Origin: Chara braunii
Taxonomy: Eukaryota; Streptophyta; Charophyceae; Charales; Characeae
Direction: 5' to 3'
Length of the DNA stretch: 25,920 nt
Assembly: GCA_003427395.1 (NCBI GenBank)
Contig: BFEA01000011.1
Coordinates: 3,441,108-3,467,027, forward strand
Under the pieces are notes generated by a model. The model was not told the DNA's origin and did no database searches. It saw nothing but the letters and a program-made list of their open reading frames with translations. The position numbers were made by a program, and so were the translations under genes. Numbering within the stretch: the first letter of the stretch is position 1; every line of letters starts with the position of its first letter. Positions 19,010 to 25,920 of the stretch are shown piece after piece.

Positions 19010-20200
19010 CGTATGAAAGCAAAAACTCGCATGGACTATCCCTTCATAATCCTCACGGCACAAGGCATGTGAACCACATGCTAGTTGAATCTCTGGCGGG
19101 TCATCACAAAGCGGCATGGAGCATCTTTCTTGGGTCTTCTCAGTATTTATTCCTTCTCTATGGGCAGACGACGACAGGGAGGATCGGTCCAAAGCAAGGG
19201 TGTTCCAGCTGCTGCAGGATTTGGTCCGCAACAGCTTGCAACAGCTCGCCCTGGTGGTGATAAAGAATCAGCACATCGGTCTGCAGGTGGTTCGTATAGA
19301 AGTCTATTTTCCTCCTCGGGCTGCTGTGTCTGTTGTTCGTCTGGCAAGGAAGAGGGAGATCTGTCTGCGGTTGCCATAGGTGTATGACGAACACTGCATG
19401 TGGGACATGCCAGGAGATGATGTGGTGGATGATGGCACCGGGGATAGCCCACACAGTAAAGACATACTTTCTATGACAGCTTCCTCAAAACAATGTCGAC
19501 ACATGGCATCTTGTTGACATGTCATCAGTATGGAAGGCTGACGTGCACAGTTATTTAAGCGTGGCAGATCAAGGCCACAACGGCATGCTGGGGAAGTAAT
19601 CAGGGGGGGGTGGATGAGCTCAAGACAATGGATCGCAGTATTTGTGGGAGAGACTAGCAGCAACCATCCCTTCGTAGTGTTTGGAGCAGAGGCTATGCCG
19701 TGTAAATGCCACCCGAAGACACAATGGGAGGGCGCAGCCACCATCCTCCGGAGAAGTCGCTTCACTGTTTGTGGTAGAATCAGCCGGATTGCTATCCAGT
19801 GGGTGCAGTGCTCGCAAGCGGTCATGGACATACTGTTCCTGATGGACGAGCCAGACTGAGTGGTCCCTCACCATTTGGTGAGAGAAAGAGTTAATATTTC
19901 CCATGGCGTGCACCCTACTGCCATTGCTTTTCCCATAGGGTCGATGAATTATCCGCAAAGTAAGAGCACTGAAATGACCTGGACGATGTAAGATACATGC
20001 CCGAATATCTGGATCCATGCCTGGCACGTGGTTTTGTGGAGCAGGCTGGAATTGTAGTCGCCTACCCATAAATGCCATAAACATGACTTCTATGTTCACG
20101 CCAGGTGCAGTATTGTCGACCTCTCGGCAGACGGCATGGTGCTCTTCTTCTATCCAGTGGACGTTTGCGGAATCAGAAACAGTATAAGGGTTACAATTGT
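19010..20200 (-). pseudogene. Broken gene with RING-like segment and two Cys/His modules
   Basis: Reading the minus strand from about 20200, a frame open for roughly 195 codons ends at 19620. Near its end it holds CALPLC then RHSLCSKHYEGMVAAS. A second frame (19610-19470) gives CGLDL, then RQPSILMTCQQDAMCRHCFE and EAV. This matches the centre of a RING finger in which a P-x-x-L-x-C stretch precedes C-x2-C, although the usual histidine is not clear. In a third frame ACPTC, around 19390-19410, could be the closing CP-x-C pair. Further on (19140-19015) comes CSMPLC, then HALCREDYEGIVHAS, clearly related to the first module. This suggests a RING-type E3 ligase relative with B-box-like modules. 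Stops and frame changes make it a pseudogene, or a spliced gene whose introns I cannot define; GTATGT at 19462-19467 (minus) would be a donor. Confidence 0.4.
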
Positions 20201-20400
20201 AAGCCAGGAGACATACATCAATGGCATATAAAGTAGCAAAACAATATAAATTAGCAAAACAAAAAAAAAGTACAGGGTTGTAGAGCGCAGAAAGCTTTAC
20301 AACCCCTTTATTTTTTGGTTTGTTCTTATTAGATTGAAAACAAAAAAGAAATATTGAAAGGAGTGAAAAAAAAAAAACAAAAAAAAACAGCAAAAAAAAA

Positions 20401-20450
20401 ATTGATTGATTGATTGATGGTCCATTGGTTGTTGATTGATTGATTGACTG
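20401..20450. repeat. GATT tetranucleotide repeat
   Basis: Two blocks of pure ATTG/GATT units flank a 14-base interruption. An A-rich stretch lies immediately before. Confidence 0.85.
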
Positions 20451-20542
20451 AGAAAAACAAAAAATAAAATGTGTGCAATAGCACATGGCTGTGGGAGGGA
20501 CTGTGCACACTTCCTCTCTCTCTTTCTGTCTGTCTCTCTGTA

Positions 20543-20720
<178 letters not shown>

Positions 20721-20849
20721 GTGCTGTCATATTCGCTGTACACTTAAGCCACCACTATCCCCGCTGGCCTAAATTCGCCTTTCCTGGCCTTACGGACCGG
20801 GTTCTTAGTGGGGGCGGCGACCGGCAGGTGCAGGCGTGTCCAGTTCATG

Positions 20850-21445
20850 GATTTCCAAGCTCCAACTTCGGCAATTTTTCGCTCTCAGCAGAATTGAAGA
20901 AAAAAATTGAAAAATTGAGATCCTGTAGATTAGATTGGGATCTTTCTAGGAAAAATATCAAATAAGTTAAAAAAACAATGTAGACCGTGAAATAAATGCC
21001 GTGCTGTTTCGTTGCATTTTCCAGTTTTTGCCACTCTACCACATGTGGGCCAATGGAAAGCGTTTTTTTGCGCTCATAAGGATGACTCAACAACTCCGCA
21101 AATTGAAAGGCCTGTAGATTTGGTTGTGGACTTTCCACGAAAGATATTTAAAAAAATAAAAAAAACAATTCAGACTGAAATAAATGCCTCTCCAATTTGT
21201 CCCATATTCCATTTTTGCTGCTCTATCATGTGTCGGCCAATGGGAAAAGTACCCAGACTTCAGCGATTTTTCATGTCCAATACAATACTCTGAAACGTCT
21301 GAGAACTACAGGGTCAGGCGGTCCGCAGATTTCGTCGTGATCTTTCTAGGAAAAATATTTGAAAATAAAACTAAAAATCATTACAACCTCAAAATAAATC
21401 GCGGGGGTAATTCAATGCATATTCCAATTTTGCCAATCCGAATGT
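20850..21445. repeat. Three diverged tandem copies of a ~190-210 bp unit
   Basis: Anchors recur in order. TCCTGTAGAT-like words lie at 20921, 21111 and 21321; GGAAAAATAT-type words follow each; AAATAAATGCC or AAATAAATCGC lies at 20990, 21178 and 21392. In the first two, GGCCAATGG closes the unit. Steps are about 188-190 and 210-214 bases. Divergence between copies is high, so this is an old satellite-like array. No coding potential is apparent. Confidence 0.7.
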
Positions 21446-21567
21446 TCCCCCCATTGTGCTACCGGTAGCCCTCATGGACCTGTGCTACTGGTGCCCCCTA
21501 ATTCAGGACGGCGGGGCCAGTTGTGGTTTAAAAGAAGCATGACTGTGTGTGTGTCTGCACATTTTCT

Positions 21568-21791
21568 CTTTTTTTTTTTTTTTTTTGAAATTCAATCAGC
21601 CAATCAATTGATCGATTAATCAATCAATCAATCAATCAATCAATCAACCAACCAACCAATCAATCAATTAATCAACCAATAATCAATGAACCAAAAAATC
21701 AATCAATCAAATTTTCTTACTGTTTTTAATTGCACCAACCCAGCGAACAAAAAAGTTCCCACTTTTTTTTTTTTTGGGGGGGGGGGGGGGA
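21568..21791. repeat. Poly-T, CAAT tetranucleotide tract and T12-G14 run
   Basis: T18 (21569-21586) is followed by a degenerate CAAT/CAAC tract (21592-21713) and then by about 12 T directly joined to about 14 G (21763-21790). The CAAT tract is the complement of the GATT tracts found at 16946 and 20401. Confidence 0.85.
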
Positions 21792-21869
21792 GATACTCTA
21801 CTCCAGCAACCTCGCCCACGTGTCGGATTTCGAAGGTCCTGGAACGGGCGTGTATGGCCTGCAAGTCGA

Positions 21870-22540
21870 CCGTATGTGGTCGTATGCCTTTTCAAGATCA
21901 ATGAAAGGGATGGCCGAGTCCTGCTTCCTTTGTCTTGCATATTTTGTGGTCTTATTGACCAGCAGGACATTGTCTTGGATGTTCCTCCGGGGCATGAATC
22001 TTGTTTGATCGATATGGATGAGGTGGCCCATGTGCGGGAGAAGGCGACTGCACAACGCTTGGCGACCATTTTGTAAGGGAGCGACAAGAGTGTAATTGGA
22101 CGGTGGTTCCTCTGCTCTGCATGGGCACCTTTCTTGTACAGCAGGGTTGTCACACCCTGCCCCATCAGGTCCCCAAATCGCCCTGCCTGCCGAACAACGT
22201 GGATGTAAAGCATGAGTTCTTTCCTTAGATGATCCCAGTAGTGCACCCAGAACTCATTTGGGAATGCGTCCAGGCCCGGGGTCTTTTCATCCTCAGTAAG
22301 AGGGGTGTCGAGCTGTTGCCTTTGGGACTGGGTGAACAGGGTGGTCAGAGTGTGAAGGAGGGTATCTTGGGCTGCTCCCAGCGCTTGGGCCGACCATTGC
22401 GCCGTTTCAAATGTGAATAGATTTTGGTAATATCGAGAGGCGTAAGCCACTATTGAGTACGGGTCAGTGGCTTCTCTTTGGTTAGGTTCGAACGACTGAT
22501 GCAAGGATGGTACCACCAGCTGTCTTGCTCTGCTTTTTGC
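21870..22540 (-). pseudogene. LINE reverse transcriptase fragment, 3' part of an inverted LINE
   Basis: On the minus strand the frame reads YASRYYQNLFTFE (pre-RT linker), then KTPGLDAFPNEFW (the G-x-DG-x-P-x-EF opening, with the preceding helix shortened). VTTLLYKKGA and NHRPITLLSLPYKMVAKR (the YRPI-x-L block) follow. A frameshift near 22055 moves reading to another frame with RNIQDNVLLV and FIDLEKAYD, the motif A with its catalytic aspartate. RT homology stops at about 21875, right after motif A, so the catalytic DD box is absent. The large open frame continues past this point only into unrelated sequence. Confidence 0.88.
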
Positions 22541-22556
22541 CTGGATGCAAAACGCC

Positions 22557-23575
22557 GAAGACATACAATCCCTAAATGTCAATGGACTGGTCACACCCAA
22601 CACTAAAAAAACAATGGCCATTTGGAATGAGATGCGACATCCGGGTACCACGGAACTGGCCGGAGGCTGTATGCGTTCAGGAGACTCACCTGTCAATGCA
22701 GCCTCCCATGAAGCTAAACACCGTGCAGTTTGCCCACACTCGACATTTACAGCCCCAGCCACAGCAAGGGCCTCCTCAGGAGTTGCCATCTGGCTACCCC
22801 CATCCTCCCGCTTGGTCTCGATTCAATCAGACTACGGCAAGTTGGAAGGGAGATGGGTATACCTCAAAGCAACCCTGGAAGATGAGACCATCTATAGCAA
22901 GCATATATGGGCCGAATGACCCTATACAGCGAGTCCATTTTATTCGCAGCCTCCACGAAGTGTTGCCGACAGATTGTCCAACCATACTGGCAGGGGACTT
23001 CAACACTACCTCGGAGCTGGTGATGGACTGCGGATCCACTTCCCAACCCACAAGGGGAGAGGCGACACCAGACGTACTGTTCCTGGCCCACTTCATAGCA
23101 CGAAAACAACTATGCGACATCTATCGGCTCCTTCACCCCACCAAAAGGGCATACACCTGCTTGCGATCGAGAGGGGAGGTGGGCCTCTCCAACTCTTGCA
23201 TTGACTTGTTCCTAGTCTCTCAAGCATTTGCAAACCTTGTCACGGTGGCGGAGATTCAGTCCAGTAGCCCTTGCCAGTCCTTTGACACCAGGGGATAGCC
23301 CTTGGCATCTCCCTTCATCAGCACTTGGCTCGGGAGCCGAACTTTTATAAACTCAATGTATCTCTATTCAAGATCCCATCACTTGATGCCTTGTTCAAGG
23401 AATACTGGAACTTTTGGGCCATGCAAAAGAAAGCTCACGACTCACTGGTGGACTGGTTTAATGCAGGGATCACGTACCTCAGGGAATGGATTAAAAAAAT
23501 TTGATCGCACATGCGCGACAGCGTAAGGCGGCCATTGACAAACTCTTGCACACCTTAGAACAATGGGACGGTCGT
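22557..23575 (+). pseudogene. LINE apurinic/apyrimidinic-type endonuclease and linker (broken)
   Basis: Plus-strand frames give the endonuclease motifs in order: SLNVNGL at the N terminus, CVQETHL with the catalytic glutamate, GRWVYL, ASIYGPND, ILAGDFN, YTCLRS and SCIDLFLVS. The last corresponds to the S-x-ID-x-x-LVS motif. Reading switches between two frames at least three times before 22900. After a stop near 23298 another frame continues the LINE linker (SLDALFKEYWNFW, then WFNAGITYLREW), and about 23502-23570 gives RQRKAAIDKLLHTLEQWDG. The segment starts within a few bases of the point where the minus-strand RT fragment begins. Confidence 0.88.
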
Positions 23576-23579
23576 ATTT

Positions 23580-23790
23580 GTGGCTGGGCGGTGCGCTGGT
23601 GATCCCTGCTGTCCGTTGGATGCTGCTCCATTACTCACGTCATTTTGTTATTATGTCGGGCGGGGCTTCACAGTTTGTCGAGGAAAAGGGGGTTGTCCCA
23701 GTAGCTAGAGGTTTCCAACAATCAATTTTCCAAGACCGCTTGGAGGACGAAGTCGATCTGACGTAACCTCCATGCCGGGTTGGATCTGAG
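23580..23790. other. Unassigned spacer
   Basis: This lies between the endonuclease fragment and the minus-strand open frames. No motif was recognised. Confidence 0.3.
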
Positions 23791-23791
23791 C

Positions 23792-24840
23792 CTAGTTGTG
23801 GACACATCCCCTAGCTGTTCCTCCCTGAACCACAACGGCGAGGACTCTGCCTTCTTGGACTGGTTGTAGTCGAAGATGGTTGTGGCTCAAGCTTAGTATG
23901 CCTTTCGGAAAAGAGTGGTCGGGAGGGAATGCCACCCCTTTGGTCTCTTTGAGCAGCGCGGTCACCATTTTCAATGCCTCCAGCTTAGCATATTTCCCTT
24001 TCCATCCTTCAACTGTGAGCCCCACGTATTCGTTCTTAGATTTAGTATTTTGGCCACTGAAGTCTACCGGGTATCCCTTAATAGGCAGGCCTATCTGCCA
24101 GCTCTGGCTGTCGGGCTCCCCCCTAAGCGGGAGGACAAGCAGTCCCTGCCGGCGGGCATATCTGTGTGCTGCCAAAATCGAGGAGGAGGGTCTGATCAAA
24201 TCCCTCAACTTTCCTCTCGTGGCAGGTTTTTTGAGCGGGTGTATCTCTGTCGATGGAGGGGGGAGAGTCGGGAGACCACAATTTTGATTGTCAGCTACAT
24301 CGGTGGCAAATTCGATCTTCAGTTGATCAGTCTGTTGGATGGGATACACTCCTTCCAAGACTGTGCCACCTCGACGAGTGCGTGTTGGTTTTGGTCCTTC
24401 TGCAGCACCGCTGCCATTTCTTGAATGAGGACCTCTGGCCATTGCTGATCGTCCACAGAGACAGTCCATTTCGCCTTCTGGGTCGGAGGATGACCAGATC
24501 CTGTGATTTGGTGTCCGGGTGCTGTACCGACAAGAGTTTCTCAACGAGTCTTTGAGTGATCTGGATTAAAGTTTGGGCCACGATCTTCCAGTCCACATCA
24601 TCTGGAGAGGCGGTTGAGTTGACCGTGTGCTGTAGGAAGTGATTTTGGATCGTAGATCTCCGGATCCTCTCCCAGTGTGTTGGGGAGATGCGATTGTGTA
24701 AGGACTGGAGGCAGCATTTTTTGTCCCGGTTACATCCTTGTTTGCAAACGATCTCACGGTGCTCATCAACGCGTCCCCAACCAGCCTGCAAGCCTCGCAG
24801 ATTCTCCATAGCAGCGGACAAGAAAGTAAACTGGGCAACT
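23792..24840 (-). pseudogene. Unassigned minus-strand open frames, perhaps a retroelement ORF
   Basis: One minus-strand frame is open from about 24840 to 24330 and a second from about 24390 to 23792. Together they could encode about 340 residues with protein-like composition (for example DDVDWKIVAQTLIQITQRL, and later EYVGLTVEGWKGKYAKLEAL). The switch between frames implies a frameshift or an intron. I recognise no domain. Being wedged between LINE pieces suggests an ORF1-like product of the same or another retroelement, but a host gene remnant is equally possible. Confidence 0.3.
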
Positions 24841-25580
24841 AAAATGGAGGGCTGGTGGCTGAGGGACGGCGGCAAGCCTTCCCCAGATGACCCCCCGGTA
24901 GCGTGGAAACCAAACGAAGAAGCAATAAGGGTACTAGGGGTACAGCTGATGACCTTGGGACCACCCATGGATCATGGGGACCACCTGGTCCATACAGCCA
25001 TCAACAACGCTATCTTGTCCACTATCTGGTACTAGACAGCCTTCTGGCCACTATCTGGTACTAGACAGCCTTCTGGTGGAAAAGACTGCCGGGGGACAAG
25101 ATCATAGCGTTGTCGACAGCTAGGGCCCTACCTACAAGATAGCGCACAACAACGCTATCTTGTCCACTATCTGCCATCCAGGCAATGGCTAGGTGGAAAA
25201 GACTGCACACGTCACTCGTAGCGACGTAGGTAGGGCCCTAGCCGTCAACAACGCTATGATCTTGTCCACTATCTGGTACTAGACAGCCTTCTGGCCACTG
25301 TCCACAAAACAAGCCACTCAACTGAAGGCGGGCAGAACAGCCTACCTATGGAGAAACGACCACAAAACCAAGACATGCATTAAAAGGGTCGCGTGGGCCC
25401 AAGTGGCACAACCACGCTCAAAGGGCGGGCTGGCCATCATTGCTCTGGGAGATTAAATCAAGGCCCTCATCTTCAAAGTAATCATCAGAATGCTGATGGC
25501 AAATGGTGTACCTTGGGTGCCGCTGGCACATGTTAACAACATCCAAACAAAAACACCTATCAGTACATTTGGCTGATGGA
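24808..25580 (+). pseudogene. LINE post-RT fragment, interrupted by a local duplication
   Basis: The plus-strand frame at 24808-25035 reads VNWATKMEGWWL and then WKPNEEAIRVLGVQL. This matches the LINE segment after the catalytic box (N-x-x-K-x-x-x-W, then E-x-x-RVLGV-x-L). After a duplicated block the frame resumes at about 25300 with AGRTAYLWRNDHKTK, RVAWAQVAQPRSKGGLAII and, after one stop, MLMANGVPWVPLA. These correspond to the LW-x-x, VAW, P-x-x-GGL-x-I and PW-x-x-LA landmarks. It is inactive and truncated at both ends. Confidence 0.8.
25003..25302. repeat. Nested direct and inverted duplication inside the LINE fragment
   Basis: A LINE-derived word beginning CAACAACGCTAT and running through CTTGTCCACTATCTGG occurs at 25003, 25146 (shortened) and 25247 (with GAT inserted). 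TGGTACTAGACAGCCTTCTGG follows at 25027, 25057 and 25274. Two 42-base arms, 25094-25135 and 25226-25267, are inverted copies with two mismatches. Removing the block restores reading from WY to TAFWP across it, with a TAG between. Confidence 0.85.
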
Positions 25581-25653
25581 TAAGGACTCACCGCATCGCC
25601 CAGAGTTACCAATACCCCTGAGAAAAGTGGTTAGACTTTATGCACACCAACCC

Positions 25654-25655
<2 letters not shown>

Positions 25656-25684
<29 letters not shown>
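25656..25684. repeat. GT dinucleotide microsatellite
   Basis: About 14 GT units. Confidence 0.9.
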
Positions 25685-25689
<5 letters not shown>

Positions 25690-25722
25690 TTTAAACCACC
25701 AGTACCTCTCTCAGCCATTGAT

Positions 25723-25810
25723 GCCGAGCCTCCCGCTACCGGTAAGCCGAGCCTTGCCGAGCCTCCCGCTACCGGTAAGCCGAGCCTTGCCGAGCCTCCC
25801 GCTACCGGTA
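25723..25810. repeat. 33-bp tandem repeat, about 2.7 copies
   Basis: Units start at 25723, 25756 and 25789, essentially identical, each holding CTCCCGCTACCGGTA and AGCCGAGCCTT. The period is a multiple of three, so the plus strand reads an 11-residue repeat AEPPATGKPSL, but upstream the frame runs into the GT microsatellite, so no gene is called. The final copy ends in the 12-bp palindrome GCTACCGGTAGC. Confidence 0.9.
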
Positions 25811-25819
25811 GCGGAACTT

Positions 25820-25920
25820 CATTTATGAAAACACAAAAAACGAAAAAACTTCAAAAAAGGGGAAAAAAAAACAAAAAAAAAACGAATGAGAAATAAAGAG
25901 AAACAAATAAACGAGAGAGA
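25820..25920. other. A-rich end of the window
   Basis: Oligo(A) runs with interspersed AAAC and AAAG. It could be the eroded tail of an element, but no body is assignable. Confidence 0.4.

Noticed and set aside
21707-21870. Continuation of the 360-codon minus-strand frame past the RT
   Set aside because: RT similarity ends after AYDHI in another frame. The remainder reads through a poly-C/poly-A junction and is not protein-like.

Overview
This is a nuclear chromosome window from a green-lineage eukaryote. The best evidence is one intact short gene (15493-15714, +) for the plant-type MWFE/NDUFA1 accessory subunit of mitochondrial complex I. Its HKA-x-x-G-x-PKH, D-x-WD-x-AME-x-RD pattern is that of plant rather than animal homologues. 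Around it lie decayed LINE retrotransposons, long microsatellites, poly-T tracts and large stretches with no recognisable coding. A repeat-rich streptophyte such as a charophyte alga would fit, but that assignment is inference. No prokaryotic operon, tRNA, rRNA or CRISPR array was seen.

Layout. 1-1500: unrecognised sequence and a long GTT/GTG microsatellite. About 1500-5390: one degenerate plus-strand LINE, traceable from the start of the reverse transcriptase (RT) to the C-terminal zinc-knuckle region. It is broken by stops and frameshifts and by a polypyrimidine tract, a tandem duplication of about 202 bp, a 14-bp x5 minisatellite and a 111-bp foldback element. 5400-13300: mostly unrecognised intergenic sequence. 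13300-13460: a cluster of related 17-mers, one inverted. 13700-15300: probable upstream region of the NDUFA1-like gene, containing a 313-base assembly gap. 15493-15714: the NDUFA1-like gene. 15799-16494: a striking cluster of GCTGACGTG (bZIP/ACGT-type) motifs, eleven of them in an 11-bp-period array. 16550-18730: poly-T, G-rich, GATT-rich and GT repeats. 19010-20200 (minus): remains of a protein gene with a RING-like segment flanked by two related Cys/His modules. 20545-21713: microsatellites and a diverged tandem repeat of about 190-210 bp. 21870-23575: a LINE whose endonuclease part (+) and RT part (-) meet head to head, the geometry expected of a 5' inversion. 23790-24840 (minus): unassigned open frames. 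24808-25580: a plus-strand LINE post-RT fragment interrupted by a nested direct and inverted duplication. 25656-25810: GT repeat and a 33-bp tandem repeat.

Only the NDUFA1-like gene looks functional. The other coding remnants are retroelement or pseudogene debris. The most interesting signals are the phased GCTGACGTG array beside NDUFA1, the structural scars inside the LINEs, and the RING plus paired Cys/His remnant. All calls come from reading the sequence, without database searches.
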